Positions 54,101 to 60,125 of a DNA stretch of 64,000 bases are shown here, piece by piece. This stretch comes from Pachyseris speciosa. Taxonomy: Eukaryota; Cnidaria; Anthozoa; Scleractinia; Pachyseridae. The notes under the pieces are model-generated. The model made no database searches and was not told the origin of the DNA. It was given only the letters and a program-made list of their open reading frames with translations. Made by a program: the position numbers and the translations under genes. Each line of letters opens with the position of its first letter. The stretch's first letter is position 1. The stretch spans positions 93,501 through 157,500 of the forward strand of contig JAEMWC010000370.1 of the NCBI GenBank assembly GCA_016490735.1, read 5' to 3'.

Positions 54101-57100
54101 TATCTAGACACGTCGATCTTATATCGAAGTATCGAAGACGGCTCTCTAAAGTTCTTATGCTCCAAGCATACCAATCGAAATCTCTTAACATAAAATCTAA
54201 AATATCCTCGCGGTGAAGACCTGCTGTCACATAATCTTTCAGCTTTTCTCTCAACTTTAAGTCCTCTTTCCAAAAATCCTTCCTTACCCTTGCCGCCGCC
54301 ATCTTGGAAGCACAAGCCGCCCCCAAGGCATCTTGGTCTATGGCAGTTTTAGGCCACGGTGATAAATTTTTCATTTGCTTTTAATTTAATTTTTTTTAAA
54401 TTGACTTTACTTTCATATTAATTTCATTTTAGACAAAGCGTTTTTATTTGCTTTAATTTCATTTTCATAAAAAAATTGTTTTTGAAAATGAAATCAAATC
54501 AAATCAAACGAATGAAATGAAATAAAACAAAAACAATAAAGTGAATAAGTAAAATAAAATAAAATATAAAAGAAAAAGATCAAAAAAACACCAGAAATCC
54601 TTATGGCAGTTCTAGGCCACCATACTGTTCTTTCCTTTAAAATTTTCCCTTTGAGATCTGTAGAAAGTTAAGGCTTGGGTCATAATATACAGCACATAAA
54701 CATACACTGTATATAAAAGTTTTAAAAGCAATCTTTACTATTTACTCACATGATCAACATCAAATTCCTTGGAATCTTTTCCTGATTTTGTTCCTTTGCA
54801 TTGTTCAATAATAATCTCATGAACAAAATGCTTATATGTGGACCTAAAAATAGAAAGGCACTTGTGATTTTCTAAAGTTCATGTGTACAGAAAATTAAGC
54901 AAGTTGTGCTTTGCTCAGTCAGATTGGCTCAGTTCTTAGCAAACATTCTGCCAAGTTCCTTGTGCATATTTCTGTTCCTCACAAAAGAACAAGGTTTCTT
55001 TTAGGATCACACCAATTTCGGTACCAGAAATAAAGCTTATTTGGAGAAATTTCACCTTTAAGGTAAAACATTTATTTACAATACCACTGCAATAATATTA
55101 TAAGTTGGCAATTTGTCTCACCTCTGTCTTTTGAGAGTTTCAGACCACAGATCCCTCTGAGGAGGAAGATAATCTAACAAAAGCTTCAAGAATAAAATAT
55201 GATAACAAATAATTATTACTAATTATTCTTATTATTATGCATTGGAACATCACTATCTCAATTTTTGTTGGCTACAAACATGCAGCTAATTACCATTGGC
55301 ACTGTTTTCATTCTGTCAATTACCTACAGACAATAGCTTTAATACAGGATCACACCAATTTCTGTACATGTACATGTAAGTGTTGTGAGTCATACCTACA
55401 GATAATAGTTTTTAGTATGTACAGTAAAGGTGACACTATTGTTTGTTTTGCTGAAGCTTTTCAAGTATAATTTTTTTTTACGGAGAGATTTTACCTAAAC
55501 GGGTCTCAGTTACTTCATTCAAAAGTTTAATTCTAGTTTTAAAACAGTCATATGTTTTAGAGTGGCCTTTTGTAAAATGTTTTGCTGAAACTTTTGGAGT
55601 GTGCTGAAACTTTTAGGTTTCAAGCTTACAAATAAAGTTGTTTACTTGTAGCTGCTCTTGTTTTGACACTCAAGTGTATTCATAATAAAACAATTATTAT
55701 TGAATTCAGTTTTCACAGAATTATCATGGCCTCAGTTTGTTATCTGCATTAGCCTTTGGCTTCAAAAGAATTAACACAAACCTCAACCATGATAGTTCTC
55801 ACCATCATGCGAAGACTGAATTCAATAATAATGTTAATTATCAGTAACTATGGTTACTGTAGTAGATCATATTGTTAATTAAGGGTGCATGGCATTAAGG
55901 CTTTTCTGGTTATTCTTTAGGAATATGAGAACACCCTGAACAAGGTTTTCCAAGGGAACACAGAATACTCTGGGTGGGGGTAACTTAAAACCAGTTCAAA
56001 GTAGTCTGGAAAGAATGTCTGAACCGGATCGTTATCCAAATTGGGGATGGGAGGGTAATCCAGTTCCATTATCCAGGAGTTTCAATAAGGTTTGAAATAG
56101 CCGTCTGAGCTAACTAAAGTAGGTGGTGACCTGATAAATTGTTTTGATAATTTGAGTGAAAATAAGGGCATAAGTAGCCGGCGGTAAGACTAAATTCTGA
56201 CAAAGGAGGAGGCAATTTTCGCTGCTTGCCGGCTTCTAATGAAACCCCCGACTATCATTAACCCTAGTTAGCCTGGGCTTGTTTTCCTATCCCTAGCCTG
56301 GAATGGGTGGGGACACTTTTTATCTCATCCTTATAACTTTATCAAATATTGGTGCCACGATAATGGAACTTGGAATGCATGTACCGCATAATGCACCCAA
56401 AACTGCTTCATTAGAGGTCTGAAAATAGCTTGATGACATCGTATCACATGCACATTATGTTCTGGGATCTACCATTTGTGATTTAGCAATTACTACAAAA
56501 TGCCAGAAAAGAGTCCAAATTGACTCACAAGTATAAACAAAACCAATAAGGAAATGCCAAAATGGTGCTCTTTTAAACATTAAAAGTTAAAACAAGAAAG
56601 ACTGTGAAAATTTGTCATAAAAAGGTAGGTGAAAGCATTTATTTTATGAAAGCCCTAGCTGACAAAATCTTGCTGTTATGGAAACATTAAAGGGGCAGTG
56701 TCACGCTATTGTACCATCACTTTAAAAAGCTTTAAACTGCCAATGCATCAGTGGAAACCTTAAAATAATGGTCTAGTTTTGTTGCCAAAGACTGTAGTAC
56801 TGCATTGACACCATAAAATTCTGTATTCCATGTAAGATGATGAGGACGGAAATGGATTGAAATTTGAAAAAACTTGCTAGTTTTTTCAAAATTTCAAGCT
56901 ATGCATTGAAAAATTACCAAAAAAATTATTATGGTTATGTCTTCCTGCTAAAATTTCATTGGAATTCATCTTGCTGATTCTGTAGGAGCATTTTTTGCAC
57001 GATAACATGTAAAAGGCAGTAATTTTGGCAGAATTGAACCAAAAACAGCAAAAATCCCGGTGACAGTGCTCCTTTAACCCATTGACTACCGGCGGTTTTT

Positions 57101-58928
57101 ACATTTTCAGAGTGATTTTCCACCTATAAACGATGAATAGCAATTCGTGACTCTTTATTTGAACTATCAGGGAAAAGTGGTGTCCTAAGCCACTGGAGGC
57201 TCAAGGTTTCTGAAAACGTCATTTTGACATAGCCATTTTTTATCCGTGAAGCGACAACAATGGCCCAAGTTCGGTTTGCTTGTGATTTCTGCTAAATTTA
57301 CAGCCATTTTTCATCTTTAGCGGCTGCCTGATGAGCATCATTAAGCGTGACGGTTAGAGTCCACTTTCTCAAAGAACCGAGCAAGGTGATGTACTTTGTT
57401 GTTGAATTTGGCTTGTCACTCGACGAACTGGGAATTTGGCCGGTCGAACACTTAGTACCTTTGGGACTCAACTATTGATGAATTTCTCGACCTACCGCCA
57501 CATATTTTGGAATTTCTGAGTACTGAAGATGACCACAAGCAGGAATTTTTGGCAGTAGGTCGGAGTGGCTGTAGACTTAGTTTATATGTGAAAGAATTGG
57601 GAGAAGGAACGGGTGCTGTCAAAAATTCTCGTCATTTCCCAGCATGCAATGTGGTCTAGATGTTGAAAATGGCGGAAAGGCCCGAATGCACTGGAACAAA
57701 AGGCTGTATCTATCGCTCGGGAGAAGAATATGAACAAAAAAAGTCATTTCTAAGCTAGAAAAAGGACTGAATTTCGTTATGGTGGTTGAAGTTTAGTTTT
57801 ACGGCGATGATTTCCTTAAAAAACATGAAGGCAAAAAGGGGCATTTTTGTGGTTTCTCTTTGACGTTAAAAACGGTCAGTTTCGTTCTTGTCCAAACTCA
57901 AAAGGCCATATTTGGTAAAAATTGCTACGTTTCTTGCATTTATTGGATATCCAAATTTAAAGGGCATTCCATTTCGTGCTCACAACTAACAGTTAAGGCA
58001 ATATTTGTGCGATTGAGAAAGTTGCAATGTTTTGAAGCATGGGAGTTTTTTACGGCCGGTTTTGGCCGGCATGGGTGCCAATGGGTTAAGCCACGTGAAC
58101 AATGAAATTTCATGTAAACTCTTGGTGGTGTTTTATTCAATATCAAAACATTTATGAAAAGCCATGGTACAAACAAGCAGTTTGGACCCTATTTCTCTTT
58201 AATAGCCTTGGATTTATGAACACTAGGACAATGATTCCATACACAGGTTTCAAAAGAGCTTGGTGTAATGACCTAAAGTTTTTTACTTTTCACAGCCATT
58301 GTATCAGATTATTTATTTTTTAAATAAAGTAATCAGTCTTCCGCATCTTGGCATAAAAATAAAGGTTTGAAGCATGTTAACATAGGCTGTACCTAAATGG
58401 CCATAATGCACCCTACCACAAAGACAAGTTTTGTTCATGTTTTTAGTCCCTCTGGGGTTATTTTAATACAATATTTGTTGATATCTCAGGTTTTTCTTGG
58501 CACTCACAAACAAAAATTAAGTTATTAATTTGCCACAGTTTTTGTTAACGTTTATTATTTGCACCTCATATAACCTCATATGTTATAAAACTGCTTACCT
58601 TCCAACACAGTGACCGAATTCCTGAGCCATCAGGGATACCTGTGTTTAAATGGTACCAAAATGAAAACTTGACAAGGTTTCTTCTACAGCAGTTCTAAAG
58701 ATTCCATGTTAAAGCTCAGATTTCCTCAAACATCACTGCAAGTCATTGAACTTACCACTAAAACACAGTCGCTTCAGATGTTTGAGGTCTATCTCTCGCG
58801 CAGAGAGTACAGATTGGAATTCTGAAACCCTTCAAAACAATAACAGTTAATTTATGTTCCTTGAAGCTGGTCACTGAGGGACCTTTTTTGCAAGAATCTC
58901 GTGTTTCTCACCTCTGCTTGAACGCCAT
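25360..58928 (-). CDS. TBC1D13: TBC1 domain family member 13 (Rab GTPase-activating protein)
   Basis: Complete 415-residue reading frame in 17 coding exons (5' to 3'): 58912-58928, 58756-58829, 58599-58639, 55122-55183, 54750-54843, 46236-46318, 42324-42391, 41488-41582, 38872-38943, 30095-30154, 29147-29213, 28849-28947, 28316-28380, 27204-27282, 26472-26553, 25949-26006, 25360-25491. All introns are GT-AG, phases match at every join, and no stop interrupts. TBC motifs: R39xxxW43, I119xxD122xxR125 (arginine finger) and Y220xQ222 (glutamine finger), so catalytic residues are present. Members speed GTP hydrolysis by Rab proteins; human TBC1D13 is about 400 residues. Most of the span is repeat-filled introns. 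Confidence 0.95.
26583..26740 (-). mobile_element. SINE family A copy, minus
   Basis: Reversed end tgaatgatcatcgcagttat, tail and a near-complete tRNA-like head. On the minus strand box A is tagctcagttgg and box B gggttcgaatccc. It begins about 30 bp upstream of the exon 15 acceptor in transcript order. Confidence 0.9.
26817..26963 (+). mobile_element. SINE family A copy, plus
   Basis: Near-complete: tagctcagttggtagagcgc (box A), gggttcaaaccct (box B), tttttcaggctttattttca and cataactgcgatgatcattc. It lies head to head with the minus copy 80 bp away. Confidence 0.92.
27835..27965. repeat. (AAAGT)n and adjacent hairpin
   Basis: aaagtaaagtaaagtaaagt at about 27836-27856. Then gtgttttatcaag (27885) mirrored by cttgataaaacac (27931), with an inner pair cctaaaacact / gtgttttaaa. 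Confidence 0.75.
28316..30154 (-). CDS. TBC1D13: TBC1D13 exons 10-13
   Basis: 30095-30154 (VVERILYVYAKLNPGLGYVQ, glutamine finger), 29147-29213 (GMNEIIGPLYYVFCSDPNPE), 28849-28947 (NVEADAFFCFTNLMSEIRDN ... DDSACGI) and 28316-28380 (SMMKSVRSLLKERDPLLFSY). All frames join without gaps. Confidence 0.93.
29520..30058. mobile_element. AT-rich foldback element with 19-bp TIRs
   Basis: gtgcaaaagaaatgagaac at 29520-29538 and its exact reverse complement at 30040-30058. The interior is rich in aaatttcg/cgaaattt words and self-complementary. It lies wholly in intron 10, ending 37 bp before the exon 10 donor. Confidence 0.75.
30870..31443 (+). other. unassigned coding-like stretch in a TBC1D13 intron
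   Basis: An open frame at 31222-31443 starts MVSNKYKLKLKLTRS and ends in a degenerate repeat with KKPSVEA, KPSFEDN, NPSCEAD and NRSVEDK. Upstream, RLNFLQSIRKRGYALRQQ ends at a gtaggc donor (about 30945), and NATWESVLKILVADN ends at gtacgt (about 31122). It may be a small nested gene or transposon relic on the opposite strand; joins were not proven. No family is recognised. Confidence 0.3.
31444..33752. other. intron 9, unassigned
   Basis: AT-rich. A 156-codon open frame at 32889-33359 (MNMIFLFYIF ... TIFNWFHAS) has no recognised domain and AT-driven composition. It is listed as a curiosity, not a gene. Confidence 0.4.
33753..36242. repeat. large inverted repeat, arms about 420 bp, LINE between
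   Basis: The left arm 33753-34172 and right arm 35817-36242 are reverse complements at clearly recognisable similarity (for example atactcccttatcacgcacc / ggtgcgtgataagggagtat). The 1.64 kb between them holds a LINE copy (34180-35490) and about 330 bp of other sequence. Confidence 0.85.
34180..35490 (+). mobile_element. LINE (L2/CR1-group), 5'-truncated
   Basis: Starts at RT motif A (FLDLKKAFNTVDHEVLL) and continues through GISLGTILGPLLFLVYINDL, MYADVTHLTF, the thumb, and LVQPHFNYCCEVWDS ... LWNSLP. The catalytic YADD is YADV. TGA at 34799-34801 interrupts the frame after LKRE and the same frame resumes at PFVPVNTL. A 3'UTR ends gtggataaataaagtatt plus a (TTCTG)n tail. Dead copy. Confidence 0.9.
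36243..38235. other. intron 9 continued, unassigned
   Basis: (TTTG)n at about 36489-36513. A block at 37190-37275 (ctcccccagaaaattttgaa, aaatgctattttcagcgttt) resembles one at 30625-30705 (gctccccctgaaaggttatg) and is probably a dispersed repeat. No exon is seen. Confidence 0.4.
38240..38825. repeat. catgaaaatgcc / ggcattttcatg cluster
   Basis: At least a dozen copies of catgaaa or its complement in both orientations over 585 bp, including catggcattttcatg palindromes. It ends 47 bp before the exon 9 donor. Confidence 0.8.
38872..38943 (-). CDS. TBC1D13: TBC1D13 exon 9
   Basis: 24 codons, LSAPRKIAPEEYFVLGDDQE then AHWE. Phase 0 at both ends. Acceptor atttcctag, donor gtaaaa (weaker than the others). 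Confidence 0.9.
39215..40647. mobile_element. TTAA-flanked MITE, copy 1 (interrupted)
   Basis: Ends cccattgg... and ...caatggg, flanked by TTAA at 39211-39214 and 40648-40651. Removing the inner 430-bp element and one TTAA leaves 999 bp, matching copy 2 (57078-58085, 1008 bp) in reverse orientation. TTAA duplication is typical of piggyBac-like and some other superfamilies. No transposase. Confidence 0.93.
39435..39864. mobile_element. inner palindromic TTAA MITE, 430 bp
   Basis: TIRs agtgcacctaaccccaaaa and ttttggggttaggtgcact, flanked by TTAA (39431-39434 and 39865-39868). Almost fully palindromic about a centre near 39630. Copy 2 of the host element has the uninterrupted site. Confidence 0.95.
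40994..41174. repeat. palindromic MITE, arms about 85 bp
   Basis: agcaatataccacacatttc ... and its mirror gaaatgtgtggtatattgct. The centre, around ttcgtgaatcacgagccgca, is unpaired. Confidence 0.9.
41367..41512. repeat. 73-bp tandem duplication over exon 8 splice donor
   Basis: Copies 41367-41439 and 41440-41512 differ at few positions. The copy in use holds the exon 8 donor (minus-strand gtaaga). The second copy carries an extra donor-like gtaagg 73 bp downstream in the intron. Confidence 0.93.
41488..42391 (-). CDS. TBC1D13: TBC1D13 exons 7-8
   Basis: 42324-42391 (RLCPDISFFQTATKYPNKDV) and 41488-41582 (NDRDFETLRERVLRTHLEAS, ending SGLKN). The donor end of exon 8 is tandemly duplicated in the adjacent intron (41367-41512). 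Confidence 0.92.
42893..42987. repeat. palindromic MITE
   Basis: catgttgtaggtcaaaatta ... ctaaccctaa mirrored by gttagggttag ... ttttgatctacaacat around ttattcataattcatgaata. Confidence 0.85.
43218..43795. mobile_element. long palindromic MITE, 578 bp
   Basis: TIRs aggtgggcccacacgagggg and (reversed) aggtaggcccacatgagggg, flanked by TTA at 43215-43217 and 43796-43798. The interior repeats gggacatgttgcag words in both orientations and folds end to end. TTA duplication would fit a PIF/Harbinger-derived element. Confidence 0.85.
43905..44720 (-). mobile_element. LINE fragment, RT thumb and C terminus
   Basis: Minus-strand frame: NRVLGLVKRLCGRDIRDVQT, LVRPLLEYSSSLWSPY, NLLPLDFRRQMHDLVLLFRY ... 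PRTVKLWNSL, then stop near 44128. A 3'UTR ends in aataaactaaactaaac (pentamer tail at 43908-43925). 5'-truncated near 44720, where it runs into the inverted repeat at 44725-45440. Confidence 0.88.
44725..45440. repeat. inverted repeat, arms about 280-300 bp
   Basis: Left arm about 44725-45022 and right arm about 45160-45440: ccccagcggctcggc / gccgagctggggg, ccacatccccattgtcag / ctgacgatggggatgtgg and ttgcccaaggct on both. A LINE (43905-44720) is inserted next to the left arm. A (GATGCC)n tract lies at 44825-44850 in the left arm only. Confidence 0.8.
45441..47125. other. introns 5-6 flank of exon 6
   Basis: Apart from exon 6 no gene is seen. ctgatgatgg ... cctgaaacatg at 46058-46088 looks like the tail motif of another retroelement, without coding support. 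Confidence 0.4.
46236..46318 (-). CDS. TBC1D13: TBC1D13 exon 6
   Basis: PLNPNPDSNWLAFFKD then NEVLLQIDKDC. It carries most of the IxxDxxR motif; the arginine finger codon itself starts the next exon. Acceptor ccattag, donor gtatgg. Confidence 0.93.
48011..49121. mobile_element. 1.1-kb long-TIR element (MULE-like) carrying a RecQ fragment
   Basis: TIRs of about 95 bp: tagcctacgtgtag ... gaggaaaaa ... aacgtctacg ... gtgacgtcac, mirrored at 49026-49121. ctttgggct is duplicated at 48002-48010 and 49122-49130 (9 bp). Long TIRs plus a 9-bp duplication fit Mutator-like elements. No transposase. The cargo is a RecQ-like fragment. An 88-bp tandem duplication lies at 48207-48381. Confidence 0.8.
48540..48915 (-). 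pseudogene. RecQ-like DNA helicase, N-terminal fragment, frameshifted
   Basis: Frame 1 from ATG at 48915: FGLQKFHEEQQKAIALFFDG (RecQ motif 0), then VSLPTGYGKA (Walker A with Ala instead of Ser/Thr). After one extra base near 48720 frame 2 continues ASLLWKKPCTIFIVSPLTAL then MEDQVQHLNDLGL (motif Ia). It stops at TTGEY. The remaining helicase motifs (DEAH box onward) are absent. RecQ enzymes unwind DNA; this copy cannot. Confidence 0.8.
50062..50560. repeat. G/C-tract foldback and direct repeats
   Basis: Foldback arms ttattataatcggctcc(g)aagcac and gtgctccggagccgattata (50073-50290). A block cggcgataatt ... ttgtatagtt ... gagggggtctgagttttcca occurs at 50148-50225 and 50347-50425, each followed by a G tract. 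Confidence 0.75.
50556..51032. repeat. direct repeat of about 138 bp flanking a hairpin
   Basis: catgttaaaagctttcttct ... gtgacaacaNgcatca occurs at 50556-50690 and 50894-51030. Between them gtagtctctaattttt-ggcg (50755) is mirrored by cgccaaaattagagactac (50836) around a CpG-rich loop. Confidence 0.8.
51374..52474 (+). pseudogene. DDE_Tnp_4-type transposase, broken
   Basis: N-terminal basic region, an HTH block (FSVSESTISSIFTPWVKFM), then the DDE core IIDCTEVYIETPSSLE and KFLIGITP. One base is lost near 52086; the core continues in the next frame as GAVSFASPVYGGRASDAF and EVMADRGFKIHDLL, supplying the second and third acidic positions. A TAA near 52241, further shifts and a TGA near 52333 precede VEQAIKRIKHFLILK and the natural end (about 52474). 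At least four lesions. Confidence 0.85.
53053..53782 (-). pseudogene. YqaJ-like exonuclease with C-terminal PHD finger, broken
   Basis: The minus strand reads CGLFVSKSHPFLGASPDNIF, then MAYKCPYSVRGML; the usual E-x-K of the nuclease is A-Y-K, so a catalytic acid is lost. After two in-frame stops near 53290 and 53260 the same frame gives CESCSLWYHWGCLKI ... FICSSC, a PHD-type zinc finger. The N-terminal half is missing. Such proteins accompany ISL2EU transposases. Confidence 0.8.
54113..54302 (-). CDS. N-terminal exon of a possible integrase-type transposase
   Basis: ATG at 54302-54300 opens MAAARVRKDFWKEDLKLREK, then HREDILDFMLRDFDWYAWSI and TLESRLRYFDIR. The pattern (xREDIxxFMxRDFxxYxWSxxTLxRRLRxFxI) is a helix-turn-helix seen at the start of integrase-core proteins widespread in cnidarian genomes; this is from memory. 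No downstream exon with the integrase core was found. It lies inside the right terminus of the 7.49-kb element, read inward. Exon end uncertain. Confidence 0.4.
54750..55183 (-). CDS. TBC1D13: TBC1D13 exons 4-5
   Basis: 55122-55183 (LLLDYLPPQRDLWSETLKRQ) and 54750-54843 (STYKHFVHEIII ... EFDVDH). Exon 5 ends in phase 0 at gtgagt, 127 bp beyond the right end of the 7.49-kb intronic element. Confidence 0.92.
54844..55121. other. intron 4
   Basis: No repeat or coding signal recognised. Confidence 0.6.
55184..56686. other. intron 3, distal part
   Basis: Foldback with ttattgaattcagttttcac at 55698 and gaagactgaattcaataata at 55812. A dispersed repeat at 56070-56250 is shared with 62590-62755. 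No exon is seen. Confidence 0.55.
56070..56250 (+). repeat. dispersed repeat, copy 1
   Basis: tctgagctaactaaagtagg tggtgacctgat ... aattctgacaaag ... gcttctaatgaaac matches 62605-62755 in the same orientation. Family unknown. Confidence 0.75.
56691..57073. mobile_element. TTAA-flanked MITE, 383 bp
   Basis: Ends aggggcagtgtcacg and (reversed) aggagcactgtcaccg, flanked by TTAA at 56687-56690 and 57074-57077. The right TTAA is shared with the next element. Confidence 0.85.
57078..58085. mobile_element. TTAA-flanked MITE, copy 2 (uninterrupted)
   Basis: 1008 bp, reverse orientation to 39215-40647, flanked by TTAA (57074-57077 and 58086-58089). At the site equivalent to 39431 it reads acgttaaaaacgg with a single TTAA and no inner element. 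Confidence 0.93.
58090..58598. other. intron 3, promoter-proximal part
   Basis: Nothing recognised. Confidence 0.5.
58599..58928 (-). CDS. TBC1D13: TBC1D13 exons 1-3
   Basis: 58912-58928 (MAFKQ, ATG at 58928-58926), 58756-58829 (VSEFQSVL ... LKRLCFS) and 58599-58639 (IPDGSGIRSLCWK, first TBC arginine/tryptophan motif). Phases are 2, 1 and 0. The ATG is in frame with the family's N terminus and is the only close one. Confidence 0.92.
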
Positions 58929-59246
58929 TTTGAAAATGTCGTTGAGCCCGCAATCAGAAAGGAACGATCAATAATCGATCGGCTAACCGATTAGTTATTG
59001 ACCGTTCGTCTTTTAAAGTCGTAACCAATCAAAACGATTCTTAAGAAAGGCTTTTAACCAATCCGATTCAACCTTCGCAGAACACGTGCCAAGTCTTAGA
59101 ACATACGAAGCTTCTTTCTCTTTTCCGCGTCCTCTGAAACGTGTAAAGATTGGCGGCGTTTTATTCAGTGAAAACTTGCTGGTTTTATTTTGCTTACATC
59201 TCTTTAAGGTCAGAAGAGGCTCTTTTCTTCGCAGAGACTTTGAAAC
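58929..59246. promoter_or_regulatory. bidirectional promoter, TBC1D13 / hnRNP
   Basis: 318 bp separate the two start codons. Two CCAAT boxes in the same orientation (aaccaatcaaaacg near 59025, aaccaatccgattc near 59058) and a near-palindrome gatcaataatcgatcgg / ccgattagttattgacc at 58968-59005. No TATA box is evident on either side. Transcription starts are unknown. Confidence 0.6.
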
Positions 59247-60116
59247 ATGGCAAATTCAGGCGAATCAAACCAGGGCGAACGTCTCAAGAAGCTTTTTATC
59301 GGTGGTTTATCCAGGGAGACGAGCGTCGAAACTCTGAGAGAATACTTTGGCAGTTATGGAGAAATGACGGACTGTGTGGTAATTTGTGATAAAGAAAAGA
59401 ACTCTAGAGGATTCGGTTATGTGACTTATGTCGACTCAGAAAGCGTCATACAGGTTTTGCAAGACAAGAAACAAAAACCTCATGCCATTGACGGGAAGGA
59501 AGTAGAGGTGAAGCGCGCCATTCCCCGAGACGACCACAGCCAAACAGCACATCTGAAAACGAAGAAAATATTTATCGGCGGCCTCCCTGACGAAGCAACT
59601 GCAGACGACGTTAAGAATACCCTTGCGGATCAGCTTCGTGGTACCCAACCAAACAACGTCGATTTGATTATGCGAAAGAACGAAGATGGCAGCACTTCGA
59701 CCAAGCATCGCGGTTTCTGCTTTGTCGAATTCGAGGATGAGGACGTTGTCGACGAACTCTGCTGCCTCAAAAAAATCACCATTAGCGGGAAGACGGTGGA
59801 AATCAAGAAAGCTGAACCCAAAGACAAGAACGAGAAGGGAGGTGGACGCGGTGGCGGACGAGGTGGTAGCCGTGGAAGTTTTCGCGGTGCACGAGGTGGT
59901 GGAAGCGCCAGTTATGGCGGTTACGGTCAAGGTGGTGGTTACGAGCAGTCTTCATATGGCTATGGTCCATACGATAGCTATGGTATGGGTATGTACGGAG
60001 GAGCTGGAGGATACGAAGGCTATGGATATCCACAGATGGGGGCCTATCAACAAGCAGCTTCGAACGTGGGTCCACAAGGCTATGGACGAGGAGGATTACG
60101 ATACAAGCCATACTAA
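59247..60116 (+). CDS. hnRNP A/B-type RNA-binding protein
   Basis: 289 residues, intronless coding region. Two RRMs: RNP2 LFIGGL (16-21) with RNP1 RGFGYVTY (54-61), and RNP2 IFIGGL (108-113) with RNP1 RGFCFVEF (155-162). Then an RGG-rich segment (about 198-220) and a Gly/Tyr-rich tail to residue 289, ending LRYKPY. This is the 2xRRM-Gly layout of hnRNP A/B proteins, which bind pre-mRNA and mRNA in nucleus and cytoplasm. The start is chosen because it precedes RRM1 closely and has a good context (acatgg). A donor (aaag|gtaaga) lies 9 nt after the stop, so the 3'UTR is spliced. Confidence 0.95.
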   Translation: MANSGESNQGERLKKLFIGGLSRETSVETLREYFGSYGEMTDCVVICDKEKNSRGFGYVTYVDSESVIQVLQDKKQKPHAIDGKEVEVKRAIPRDDHSQTAHLKTKKIFIGGLPDEATADDVKNTLADQLRGTQPNNVDLIMRKNEDGSTSTKHRGFCFVEFEDEDVVDELCCLKKITISGKTVEIKKAEPKDKNEKGGGRGGGRGGSRGSFRGARGGGSASYGGYGQGGGYEQSSYGYGPYDSYGMGMYGGAGGYEGYGYPQMGAYQQAASNVGPQGYGRGGLRYKPY

Positions 60117-60125
60117 ATTAGAAAG

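Larger units (their letters stand above)
47134..54623. mobile_element. 7.49-kb TIR element with 8-bp target duplication
   Basis: Terminal inverted repeats of about 340 bp (47134-47475 and about 54285-54623). actgttct is duplicated at 47126-47133 and 54624-54631. A 19-bp motif, gtggcctaRaactgccata, is at the outer end and about 260 bp inward in both TIRs (47137, 47398, 54602, 54339). Beyond the right TIR about 170 bp is missing from the left arm, after which homology resumes (47474-47570 versus 54020-54120). Inside are a tandem repeat, a RecQ-bearing element, G-rich repeats and an ISL2EU-like transposon. It fills most of TBC1D13 intron 5. Confidence 0.85.
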
